Assembly: GCA_964622775.1 (NCBI GenBank)
Contig: CAZUSO010000029.1
Location: 1 to 34,603 of the forward strand
Source: CAZUSO01 sp964622775
GTDB lineage: Bacteria > Bacteroidota > Bacteroidia > Chitinophagales > Chitinophagaceae
DNA length: 34,603 nt
Direction of reading: 5' to 3'
Shown here: positions 24,389-32,135 of the stretch, in pieces
Layout of the letters: each line of letters begins with the position of its first letter
Numbering within the stretch: the first letter of the stretch is position 1
Notes under the pieces: generated by a model
Databases searched by the model: none
Told to the model about the DNA's origin: nothing
Seen by the model: only the letters and a program-made list of their open reading frames with translations
Position numbers and translations under genes: made by a program

Positions 24389-26827
24389 GTGCAATTCGCC
24401 GACGTAATCATCCCTTTAAATCTTCCGCAGGCACTCACTTACGGTGTCCCTTTGCAATACCAGGAAACACTACAGCCTGGGATGCGCGTGGAAGTCAGCC
24501 TCGGAAAAAACAAGCTGTACTCTGGCCTCGTATTACGGCTTCACAATGACCGTCCGGAAGCCTACGCCATAAAACCCGTCAGAAGCATTATTGATGAAAC
24601 ACCCATCGTCTATGAAAAGCAATTACGCTTCTGGGAATGGGTAGGAGAGTATTATCTCTGCGGATTGGGAGAGGTGATGCAGGCGGCTTTGCCCGCCCAT
24701 CTGAAACTCATGAATGAGACCCTGCTGGTCTGGAATGATGCCAGAACGGAAATCCCTGAAGGGCTGAGTGATGCAGCATTCATCGTGGCCGAAGCCCTGA
24801 TGGTGCGAAAAAGGATTACCATTAAAGAAGCCCGGGAAATACTGGAACAAAAGAATCCGGCACAAGTCATCCGGGAATTGCTGAGTACCGAAACGGCATT
24901 TGTAATGGAGCTGCTGGAAGAACGCTATAAGGCAAAAAAAATCCGCTATGTTTTTCTGGATAAAAGATATGAGGACGAAGATTTACTGCGGCAATTATTT
25001 ATTAGTCTGGAGCAGCAACCTAAGCAAATGAAGGCGCTGATGTCTTTTCTCCACCTCCGGCAGCAACTCCGTTTTGTGTCCTTTGAAGATTTAATAAAAA
25101 AAGAGCAGGCCAGCGCTTCCAGTGTAAATACCCTGATAAAAAACGGAATATTGGTCAGCGAGTACCGGGAAACCGATCGGCTGTTCGACGATGCACCGGC
25201 AATTCAAAAAGATTTTAAACTGAATGCAGAGCAAACCGATGCGCTGCACCTTATACAGAAACAATGGGAAGACCGTCATGTGGTATTGCTTCAGGGCGTT
25301 ACGGGCAGCGGAAAAACATTGCTGTATATTTCACTGATTAAAGAAGCCCTGGCACATGGCAAACAGGCGCTGCTGCTGCTTCCGGAAATAGCGCTCACCA
25401 CACAGGTCGTGTCCAGGCTGAAGCATTTTTTCGGCGATGAATTGGGCGTTTATCATTCCCGGTTCAACAATAACGAACGGGTAGAGATTTGGAATAAAGT
25501 GAAGGATGGGAAATACAAGGTCGTTCTGGGTCCGCGTTCTGCGCTATGGCTACCCTTTCGGGATCTGGAATGTATCATCGTGGATGAAGAACATGATCCC
25601 AGCTATAAGCAGCAGGATCCTGCTCCCCGCTTTCAGGCGCGGGATGCCGCCATTTATCTGGCTACGCTTTATAAGGCAAAAGTACTGCTGGGTTCCGCAA
25701 CGCCATCCATAGAAAGCCTGTATAATGTACAACGGAAGAAATACGGATACGCTACCCTTAAGCAGCGCTATCAGAACGTAGCAAAGCCTCAGGTAGAGAT
25801 TGTATCTGCAAAAAACTTTCAGGCTGCATTATCCAACCTCATCACGACCCCCCTGTTAGCCGCCGTTACTCAAACCCTGCGGGCAGGCCGTCAGGTTATT
25901 TTATTCCAGAACAAACGCGGCTACGCTCCCTTTCTGATTTGCTCCAGTTGCGGCTGGGTGCCTCACTGTAAACATTGCGATGTATCGCTTACCTATCATA
26001 AATCATCCGACAAGCTTCATTGTCATTATTGCGGCAACCGGACTCCACCGGTGCGGTATTGCCCGCAATGCGGCAATAAACACATCGTAGCGAAGAGCTT
26101 CGGTACGGAAAAGGTAGAAGAAGAGCTGCAACGCATTTTTCCCAAAATCAGGATTGCACGCATGGACTGGGACAGTGTGAAGGGTAAAAATACCCATGCA
26201 CGGCTTATAGAGGATTTCACACGCGGGCGCATAGATATCCTGGTCGGCACCCAAATGGTGGTGAAAGGACTGGATTTCGACAATGTGGGTCTGGTAGGTA
26301 TTCTCAATGCGGACAGCCTGCTGAGTTATCCGAATTTCCGGGTCAACGAACGGGCTTTTCAGCTTATGGTTCAGGTCAGCGGACGTGCGGGACGAAGCGA
26401 TGGAGTCGGAAGCGTAATCATCCAGGCGCACAACCTGATGCATCCGGTGCTGCGATGGGTACGCGATGGCGATTTTCGCTCCTTTTACCAGACGGAGCTT
26501 GCCGCCCGCCAACAGTTTGAATACCCGCCTTTCATGAAATTTGCCAGGGTCATTTGCAAACATCGCGATGAAGCAAAGTGCATAGAAGGAGCCCGGCAGC
26601 TTAGTGAACGGCTCATCAAAGTGGAAGAGCTACAGCTCCAGGGGCCTGCACCTGCTCTGGTGCCGCGGGTGCGCAATTTTTATCTTCAGGAAATCTGGCT
26701 CAGAATGCCTTTGCAAATAAGTGAGCTGCAAAGCTGCAAACAGGCTATTGCTGCCTCAGTACGGGAAACCCTGCATATTCGGGGCAATTCCGCATTGCAG
26801 ATTATTGTAGATATTGACACTAATTGA
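24389..26827 (+). CDS. priA: Primosomal protein N' (replication restart helicase PriA)
   Basis: 812 residues from a GTG start at 24389 (MQFADVIIPLNLPQALTYGVP, the typical PriA opening). The N-terminal 3'-DNA-binding domain covers about 1-100. The helicase has Walker A GVTGSGKT (303-310), the DEEH box (399-402), PRFQARDAA and QVSGRAGR. Eight zinc-binding cysteines are present at 518, 521, 527, 530, 545, 548, 558 and 561. PriA recognises stalled forks and reloads the replicative helicase. All key elements are intact. It is followed 34 nt later by the ketosynthase-like gene on the same strand. Confidence 0.96.
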   Translation: MQFADVIIPLNLPQALTYGVPLQYQETLQPGMRVEVSLGKNKLYSGLVLRLHNDRPEAYAIKPVRSIIDETPIVYEKQLRFWEWVGEYYLCGLGEVMQAALPAHLKLMNETLLVWNDARTEIPEGLSDAAFIVAEALMVRKRITIKEAREILEQKNPAQVIRELLSTETAFVMELLEERYKAKKIRYVFLDKRYEDEDLLRQLFISLEQQPKQMKALMSFLHLRQQLRFVSFEDLIKKEQASASSVNTLIKNGILVSEYRETDRLFDDAPAIQKDFKLNAEQTDALHLIQKQWEDRHVVLLQGVTGSGKTLLYISLIKEALAHGKQALLLLPEIALTTQVVSRLKHFFGDELGVYHSRFNNNERVEIWNKVKDGKYKVVLGPRSALWLPFRDLECIIVDEEHDPSYKQQDPAPRFQARDAAIYLATLYKAKVLLGSATPSIESLYNVQRKKYGYATLKQRYQNVAKPQVEIVSAKNFQAALSNLITTPLLAAVTQTLRAGRQVILFQNKRGYAPFLICSSCGWVPHCKHCDVSLTYHKSSDKLHCHYCGNRTPPVRYCPQCGNKHIVAKSFGTEKVEEELQRIFPKIRIARMDWDSVKGKNTHARLIEDFTRGRIDILVGTQMVVKGLDFDNVGLVGILNADSLLSYPNFRVNERAFQLMVQVSGRAGRSDGVGSVIIQAHNLMHPVLRWVRDGDFRSFYQTELAARQQFEYPPFMKFARVICKHRDEAKCIEGARQLSERLIKVEELQLQGPAPALVPRVRNFYLQEIWLRMPLQISELQSCKQAIAASVRETLHIRGNSALQIIVDIDTN

Positions 26828-26854
26828 TTTTACCGGCTTTTATTGTTTAATTTG
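26824..26854 (+). promoter_or_regulatory. Candidate promoter of the ketosynthase-like gene
   Basis: TTG at 26824-26826 and TTAATTTG (7 of 8 to TAnnTTTG) at 26847-26854, 20 bp apart. The box ends 7 bp before the ATG at 26862, again implying little or no leader. Confidence 0.3.
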
Positions 26855-26861
26855 CCATCCG

Positions 26862-27830
26862 ATGTATATTCATAGTCTTTGCTGCATCAGCCCTTCCGGA
26901 TTAATGACGGACAGTCTGGATCATTTGAAACCGTTATCAGGCAATAAGTTACTGTGCCAGGAGCCGGATTATAAAAATCTTATTGCGCCCATGCAGCTCC
27001 GGCGTATGAGCAAAACGCTGCGAACAGGCGTAGCTGCCGCAAAGATTTGCCTGCGGGAAGCAGGTATGGAAAAACCGGATGCTATCCATATCGGTACAGC
27101 TTATGGCGTGCTGGATGATTCCGAAAAATTCCTGAACAGTCTCATCACGCAAAACGAACAGACTCTCACTCCTACTGCTTTCATACAATCAACACATAAT
27201 ACGGTAAGCGGGCAAATAGCGCTGGCCACCGGCTGCCATGCCCACAATCTTACTTTCGTGCATAATGCCCATTCCTTTGAAAGCGCTTTGTTAGATGCTT
27301 CTCTTTTCCTTCAAAGCCATTCGGAAGCTGTGGTATTAGCCGGAGCTGTGGAAGAATGTACGCCAACAGCTTTTGATATCCTGCAGCGATTCGGCATTTA
27401 CGACCAAAATATTCCTGCCGGAGAAGGAGCAGCCTTTTTCACTTTATCCCAACACGGCAACAAACCGGGCCTGATCGGAAAGATAATTGCATTCGATATG
27501 TTTGTGGCGGAAAATGATGCCATGGTCTCCGATTATTTCCAATCCTTTCTAAACCGCAATCATTTGAAGATAGACAAGAATGATCTGATGGTTTCAGGAG
27601 CATTCCAAAACGAAACACCTCCGGAAGTTTACCGACAATTGGAGTCGGTATTTTTTACCGATAATCCCGTTAGCATCTTTAAAGGATATTGTGGGGAATA
27701 CCCTACAGCTTCCGCCTTTGGGCTTGCTTATGCGGCGCTGTCCCTCAAAGGAGATTATCCCGGTATCTGGCTGATCAATAATTTCGGGAAAAACTGGGTA
27801 GTGTATTATTTGAAGACCCTTGCCGGTTAA
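26862..27830 (+). CDS. Beta-ketoacyl synthase-like protein lacking the catalytic residues
   Basis: 322 residues from the ATG at 26862; the open frame reaches back to a TTG inside the end of priA, but MYIHSLCCISPSG is the natural start. The thiolase-fold ketosynthase pattern is clear: GTAYGVLDDSEKF, VLAGAVEECTPTAFD, GEGAAFF and KGYCGEYPTASAFGLAYAAL. The catalytic Cys position (TAC-S in active enzymes) reads NAHS, putting His137 where Cys should be. The first catalytic His position falls in VSGAFQNET, and the second (GHxxGAAG) reads GEYPTASAFG with Glu279. It is thus probably a non-condensing homologue, like the chain-length factors of the Ketoacyl-synt_2 type that pair with an active ketosynthase in aryl-polyene, flexirubin or polyketide pathways. 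No such partner is nearby. Confidence 0.8.
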   Translation: MYIHSLCCISPSGLMTDSLDHLKPLSGNKLLCQEPDYKNLIAPMQLRRMSKTLRTGVAAAKICLREAGMEKPDAIHIGTAYGVLDDSEKFLNSLITQNEQTLTPTAFIQSTHNTVSGQIALATGCHAHNLTFVHNAHSFESALLDASLFLQSHSEAVVLAGAVEECTPTAFDILQRFGIYDQNIPAGEGAAFFTLSQHGNKPGLIGKIIAFDMFVAENDAMVSDYFQSFLNRNHLKIDKNDLMVSGAFQNETPPEVYRQLESVFFTDNPVSIFKGYCGEYPTASAFGLAYAALSLKGDYPGIWLINNFGKNWVVYYLKTLAG

Positions 27831-27923
27831 TGAGGATACTTCATCCGGCAGTATTTTATCTTTCTTTATGGCGTACGAACTGCCTATCAATTTGACAAGT
27901 TTAGACTCCGTTCCTATACGTGC

Positions 27924-30755
27924 TTAAACATACCTTCCTGTATAACTTTCCTTTACCTTTTTCAAGCCTTCCGGCGCTCCGCTGTACAACAAATACCCAC
28001 CGCCTTCGCCGCCTTCGGGACCGATGTCTATAATCCAGTCGGCGTTTTTTATCACATCTGTATTGTGTTCGATAACAATGATAGAATGACCTTGTTCAAT
28101 CAGCGCATTAAAAGACCGCAAAAGCTTGTTGATATCGTGAAAATGCAGTCCTGTAGTCGGTTCGTCAAATATAAACAAAACCTTGCCTTTGGTATTGCCA
28201 TGTCCTAAAAAGGAGGCCAGTTTTACCCGTTGCGCTTCTCCGCCGCTCAGCGTGTTGCTGGACTGACCTAATTTGATATAGCCCAGGCCCACATCACTCA
28301 GGGGTTTCAGTTTATGGGCAATGGATTTTTCATCTGCAAAAAACTGTATGGCTTCATCCACACTCATATCCAGGATATCGCTGATGTTTTTTTCACGGTA
28401 AGTTACTTCCAGCACTTCGTCCCTGAACCGTTTGCCCTTACAACTGTCACACACCAGATGCACATCCGCCAAAAACTGCATTTCCACAACGATCTCACCA
28501 TCACCCTTACAAGTATCGCATCGCCCGCCGTCCACATTGAAAGAAAAATGTTTCGGCTGGTAACCGCGCATTTTAGCCAGTTTCCGTCCTGCAAATAAAT
28601 TCCGGATATCATCGTAGGCTTTAATATACGTTACGGGATTGCTCCGCGAAGATTTACCAATGGGATTCTGATCGATCATTTCCACCTGTGAGATCATTTT
28701 CATATCTCCCGAAAGCGCCCGGTAAGCGCCCGGTTTGTCAAGCCCGGCCCCAAAATATCTTTGCAATGCCGGGTATAATGTGTGCTTCACTAAGGTCGTT
28801 TTTCCCGAACCGCTCACCCCGGTTACTACGCAGAGCATATTCAGCGGAAACGCTACATCAATATCCTTCAGATTATGTTGACTACAGCCTTCTACCTGAA
28901 TAAAGTTTACCGGTTTTCTTTTGGCCTTTCCTTCATTTACATCCACACGGAGCCGGCCGGAAAGATATTTTCCAGTAAGACTATCATGGTTTTTCAGGAT
29001 GGTGTTATAATCCCCGGCAGCAATTACTTCTCCGCCCAGATGCGCCGCCAGCGGCCCCATATCGATAATATGATCCGCTTCCCGCATCATCATATCATCA
29101 TGCTCTACCACCACCACGGTATTATTCAAATCCCGAAGATGCTTGAGTACCCCTATCAGCCGCGCCGTATCACGCGGATGCAAACCGATGCTCGGTTCAT
29201 CCAGGATGTATAAAGAATCGGTCAGGTTGCTGCCCAGAAATTTAGTGAGTTGTATACGCTGACTTTCGCCTCCCGAAAGTGAATTAGCCAGGCGATTTAA
29301 TGTAAGATAACCCAAGCCCACGTCCAGTAATGTTTTCAGGCGTTGATCGATCTCGATCAGTATCCGCTGAGCAACGGCTTTATCATGAGCATTCAGCTGT
29401 AGCTTTTCAAACCATTCTGCCAACTGATCTGCCGGCATATCCGACAAGTCGGCAATATGCTTATCCTGCATCCTGACATATAAAGCATCCTTGCGAAGCC
29501 GCGTGCCCTTACATTCCGGGCATCGCGTCCGTCCGCGATAGCGTGCCTGCATAACCCGGTATTGTACCTTGTACAAATTTTCTTCCACCATCCTGAAAAA
29601 ATCATCAATCCAGGACTCCAGGATTTCCAGATGAGGGGCGGATAAACTGCCAATAGGTTTATGGATCGGAAAGCCTTTTCCGCCTTCTTCCCGGATAAAT
29701 GCCCGCTTCCATTCCTGCATCTTTTCACCCTTCCAGCAAACTACCGCATCTTCATACACGCTAAGGGATCGGTTGGGGATCACCAGGTCTTTATCAATGC
29801 CCAGCACCTGCCCGAAGCCTTCACAAACCGGGCAGGCGCCGTAAGGATTATTAAAGGAAAAAAAATTAGGCGTTGGTTGCTCGAAGCTTATTCCGTCCGC
29901 TTCAAAACGATTATTGAACCCCTGCAGGCGGCCTTCCGTTTCGATCCAGCATGCACCCTCACTTTCATAAAAAGCGGTTTGAACGCTGTCAGCAATGCGA
30001 TGCAATTCGTCCTCTTCCATGGGATGCCTCACCACGATGCGGTCTATGAGGACATAGATTTTGAATTTTGAATTTTGAATTTTGAATTTTGAATTTTTAT
30101 CCAGTATATCTTCTATTCTCAAAACTTCCCTTCCCGGAATTTCATCTGTCTTTTGTCTTTCCTCTTTTGCCTGCACAAATATTCTCGAAAATCCTTTCTG
30201 CATCAGCATAATTAATTCCTCTTCAAAGCTGCGGCCGCTACGGGTTTCAAAAGCAGTCAGTATCTGCACCTTTGCGCCTTCTTCCAATCCGGAAATATAA
30301 TCCGTCACATCGCTCACATCGTCTTTTTTCACTTCCTTGCCGGAAACGGGGGAATAGGTCTTTCCCACCCTTGCAAATAACAACCTTAAATAATCCTGTA
30401 GCTCCGTCATGGAGCCCACCGTAGAACGCGGTGTTCGGGTACTTACCTTTTGCTCTATGGCAATTGCGGGACAGATACCTTTGATAAAATCCACATCGGG
30501 CTTATCCATACGCATCAGAAACTGGCGGGCATAAGCGCTCAGGCTTTCTGCATAGCGGCGCTGACCCTCGGCAAAAAGCGTATCCATAGTAAGACTGCTT
30601 TTCCCCGAGCCGGAAACGCCCGTTACCACCACTAATTTATTGCGTGGAATGGAGACGGTTATATTTTTAAGATTATGCATTCTGGCTCCCTGAATGAGAA
30701 TTTCATCTCCGGCGGAAGCCTTAGTCGATTTTTTCTTGCTGATTGCTTTTGGCAT
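27924..30755 (-). CDS. uvrA: Excinuclease ABC subunit A
   Basis: 943 residues, normal for UvrA. It is the damage-recognition ATPase of nucleotide excision repair and loads UvrB. Both ABC modules are complete: Walker A GVSGSGKSS (46-54) and GVSGSGKTT, signatures LSGGESQR and LSGGEAQR, Walker B LYILDEPS and LFIFDEPT. Zinc-finger CxxC pairs (CPVC, CPEC, CDTC, CDSC) are present. Around residues 220-231, in the UvrB-binding region, NSKFKIQ is duplicated by a 7-bp tandem repeat (30063-30097); the typical homologue has only one unit there. The frame is intact with the five copies present. A -7 box at 30763-30770 implies a nearly leaderless message. Confidence 0.97.
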   Translation of the reverse strand: MPKAISKKKSTKASAGDEILIQGARMHNLKNITVSIPRNKLVVVTGVSGSGKSSLTMDTLFAEGQRRYAESLSAYARQFLMRMDKPDVDFIKGICPAIAIEQKVSTRTPRSTVGSMTELQDYLRLLFARVGKTYSPVSGKEVKKDDVSDVTDYISGLEEGAKVQILTAFETRSGRSFEEELIMLMQKGFSRIFVQAKEERQKTDEIPGREVLRIEDILDKNSKFKIQNSKFKIYVLIDRIVVRHPMEEDELHRIADSVQTAFYESEGACWIETEGRLQGFNNRFEADGISFEQPTPNFFSFNNPYGACPVCEGFGQVLGIDKDLVIPNRSLSVYEDAVVCWKGEKMQEWKRAFIREEGGKGFPIHKPIGSLSAPHLEILESWIDDFFRMVEENLYKVQYRVMQARYRGRTRCPECKGTRLRKDALYVRMQDKHIADLSDMPADQLAEWFEKLQLNAHDKAVAQRILIEIDQRLKTLLDVGLGYLTLNRLANSLSGGESQRIQLTKFLGSNLTDSLYILDEPSIGLHPRDTARLIGVLKHLRDLNNTVVVVEHDDMMMREADHIIDMGPLAAHLGGEVIAAGDYNTILKNHDSLTGKYLSGRLRVDVNEGKAKRKPVNFIQVEGCSQHNLKDIDVAFPLNMLCVVTGVSGSGKTTLVKHTLYPALQRYFGAGLDKPGAYRALSGDMKMISQVEMIDQNPIGKSSRSNPVTYIKAYDDIRNLFAGRKLAKMRGYQPKHFSFNVDGGRCDTCKGDGEIVVEMQFLADVHLVCDSCKGKRFRDEVLEVTYREKNISDILDMSVDEAIQFFADEKSIAHKLKPLSDVGLGYIKLGQSSNTLSGGEAQRVKLASFLGHGNTKGKVLFIFDEPTTGLHFHDINKLLRSFNALIEQGHSIIVIEHNTDVIKNADWIIDIGPEGGEGGGYLLYSGAPEGLKKVKESYTGRYV
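30063..30097 (-). repeat. Heptanucleotide tandem repeat (AAAATTC)x5 inside uvrA
   Basis: Five perfect tandem copies of AAAATTC on the coding strand, GAATTTT on the plus strand at 30063-30097. Three copies equal seven codons, so 2, 5 or 8 copies keep the frame; any other number shifts it. A 2-copy version would read LDKNSKFKIYVLIDR, close to ordinary UvrA. Gain or loss of a copy by slippage would truncate the protein near residue 230. Confidence 0.9.
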
Positions 30756-30762
30756 ACGGATG

Positions 30763-30770
30763 CAAAGCTA
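30763..30770 (-). promoter_or_regulatory. Candidate uvrA promoter, -7 box TAGCTTTG
   Basis: The minus strand reads TAGCTTTG, an exact TAnnTTTG match, 7 bp upstream of the ATG at 30755. Confidence 0.45.
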
Positions 30771-30828
30771 AGGGCTTAAAAGCACTTTTGAAATATGGTC
30801 TGGCCGGTTCTTCGGAATACGCTTCGTT

Positions 30829-30916
30829 GTCATGTTGTAAGCATCTAAAAATTCCGGAATGACGAGGGAGATAAGGCATGACAAGATAAAGCGGTGTCAT
30901 GCTGTAAGCATCTAAA
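30829..30916. repeat. Two copies of a GTCATGYTGTAAGCATCT repeat
   Basis: GTCATGTTGTAAGCATCT begins at 30829 and GTCATGCTGTAAGCATCT at 30896, 67 bp apart; a third related copy lies at 32935. They resemble shortened forms of a GTCATGCTG...CAGCATCT-type dispersed palindrome of Bacteroidota. No gene is recognised between 30771 and 31077. Confidence 0.6.
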
Positions 30917-31079
30917 CAGATCCCGCTCTCCGGGACACGCCGGGCAGCGGAGGGAATTTTTATGCTGCCAGGAGTGAAAGACTTTCGTCAACATTTAAGT
31001 TCTTTTAAACCAAACAGCGGGCGAACGTGAAGTATGAATAACACCTATAATTCTAATGGTATTCTCATTTTTGCCCCGT

Positions 31080-31103
31080 GCGAGTCCCCTGCGGGAGACT
31101 CGC
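31080..31103. repeat. REP-like palindrome, left copy
   Basis: GCGAGTCCCC and GGGAGACTCGC flank TGC; with adjoining bases the stem extends to GTGCGAGTC/GACTCGCAC (31078-31105). It matches the palindrome at 32070-32093 in 22 of 24 bases, in the same orientation, and lies 40 bp upstream of the transposase fragment, as REP sequences do for RAYT transposases. Confidence 0.65.
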
Positions 31104-31143
31104 ACGAAGAGGAATACTGAACGAAAGATTATATCTTTACTAA

Positions 31144-31257
31144 ATGGCAGTGCGGAAACCTATCATTGATATCCAAGGCTACTATTTTATCACTTTTACC
31201 TGCTATCAATGGTTGCCTTTATTTCAAATTTCCGATTGCTACGATCTTGTTTACAAT
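31144..31257 (+). pseudogene. REP-associated tyrosine transposase (RAYT, IS200/Y1-like), N-terminal fragment
   Basis: Only about 38 residues remain: MAVRKPIIDIQGYYFITFTC and then YQWLPLFQISDCYDLVYN, the characteristic beginning of RAYT proteins of Bacteroidota. The HUH metal-binding motif and catalytic Tyr, which come later, are missing. The frame remains open to 31329, but that tail is the antisense of the toxin gene 3' end. RAYTs are single-copy relatives of IS200/IS605 transposases that act on REP palindromes, and such palindromes lie at 31080 and 32070. The fragment cannot be active. Confidence 0.7.
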
Positions 31258-31273
31258 GAGCCTGACAAGATTT

Positions 31274-31572
31274 TTAGCTATGCTCATTCCAAACTTCAGG
31301 ATTTAACCTTGTGTGAAGTGCTGCCGTAATTACAACGGTTTTCTTTTCTTCTTCAATAATGAAATGAACCATATACGGAAAACATCAATAACCACCGTGC
31401 GAATAGCTTCGTAGCAAATGCTGTAAGAGTAAGGATTATCGCAGATGAGCGATAGTTTGTTTTTGGCTTGTTGAAGAAAACGTTTTCCTAACCCATCTTG
31501 TTGCCTCTTATACCACAACACGGCTTCCTGAATATCGGCTTTGGCTAAGGGAAGTATAACGGCTTTGTGCAT
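31274..31572 (-). pseudogene. RelE/ParE-type toxin with a single-base frameshift
   Basis: The first 65 residues match RelE/ParE toxins (LAKADIQEAVLWYKRQQDGL, GKRFL, NPYSYS, IRTVVIDVF). Near 31376-31379 the frame breaks, and the current frame gives an 80-residue product ending in KKKRKPL. Adding one base there (CCC instead of CC on the coding strand) restores PYMVHFIIEEEKKTVVITAA, then LHTRLNPEVWNEHS, and a stop at 31274. The total is 99 residues, the normal family length. The lost part contains the conserved FPY and HTR-NP segments, so the toxin should be inactive. It starts directly after the antitoxin stop (TAGATG). A sequencing error cannot be excluded. Confidence 0.8.
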
Positions 31573-31806
31573 CTAAATGTTTTTCTCAATATCGTCCAAA
31601 GCTATCTCCAAATCCAAAGCTTGTACCTTGCCCGTTTGATATTCTTTCAGGCGTTCCTGCACAATCTTTTTATGCCAATCGGGAATGTTGCTTCCCGTTT
31701 CGGTTTCAATATCGCGGTATTTTTCTTTCAGCGAGTTCCATTCATTAATGGGAATATACAGGCCTCTCGTGTTGCGTTTACCGTCGGAAATATATTGCCC
31801 CTTCAT
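31573..31806 (-). CDS. Antitoxin of the toxin-antitoxin pair
   Basis: 77 residues from the ATG at 31806 (MKGQYISDGKRNTRGLYIPI). The N-terminal KGQYISD..GN-T-GLYIPI-EW stretch is like the small antitoxins that pair with RelE/ParE toxins. A helical tail (residues 40-77, ERLKEYQTGK...LDDIEKNI) would wrap the toxin. It is probably also the autorepressor. Its stop abuts the toxin ATG, so the two were translationally coupled. The frame stays open upstream to 31968, but those codons fall in an interspersed repeat (31887-31932) and are not conserved. With a frameshifted toxin it may be a relic or protect against other toxins. Confidence 0.75.
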   Translation of the reverse strand: MKGQYISDGKRNTRGLYIPINEWNSLKEKYRDIETETGSNIPDWHKKIVQERLKEYQTGKVQALDLEIALDDIEKNI

Positions 31807-31886
31807 AACAGGAAAGTCGATTTTATTGATAACAACTAATACCAATTCAGCAACAAAATGACCTATTCGAAAACCATAAAGAGTAC

Positions 31887-31932
31887 GGTCATTTCGACAT
31901 CGACAAAGTGGGTGGAGCAATTCTCTATGACA
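31887..31932. repeat. Interspersed GTCATTTCGAC-type repeat
   Basis: GTCATTTCGAC near 31887 is followed about 20 bp later by GGAGCAATTCTCTATGACAT. This resembles a dispersed repeat seen in many Bacteroidota intergenic regions (from memory). It accounts for the spurious N-terminal extension of the antitoxin frame. Confidence 0.45.
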
Positions 31933-32069
31933 TGTAGCGGTTAAATTGGTATAACTACACAAAAACAATATTTTTTTGAAAATTTACGTGTGTAAAAAAA
32001 GCCGTGATGAAAAGAGTTGGATGGAGCTTGATAATAGTAACTGGTGGGAACTTCCCTGAATATTTTTCC

Positions 32070-32093
32070 GCGAGTTCCCTTCGGGAGACTCGC
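32070..32093. repeat. REP-like palindrome, right copy
   Basis: GCGAGTTCCC and GGGAGACTCGC flank TTC. Same orientation as the copy at 31080-31103, differing at two positions. The two copies bracket the transposase fragment and the toxin-antitoxin pair. Nothing else is recognised in 31933-32135. Confidence 0.65.
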
Positions 32094-32135
32094 ATGGGGA
32101 AAACACCCCGAACATCGGTTCACCACGGGCTTGCG

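Noticed and set aside
31258..31329. C-terminal part of the transposase-fragment open frame
   Set aside because: It is antisense to the restored toxin 3' end and unlike RAYT proteins.
31807..31968. N-terminal extension of the antitoxin
   Set aside because: It is encoded by an interspersed repeat, and the family begins at MKGQYISD.
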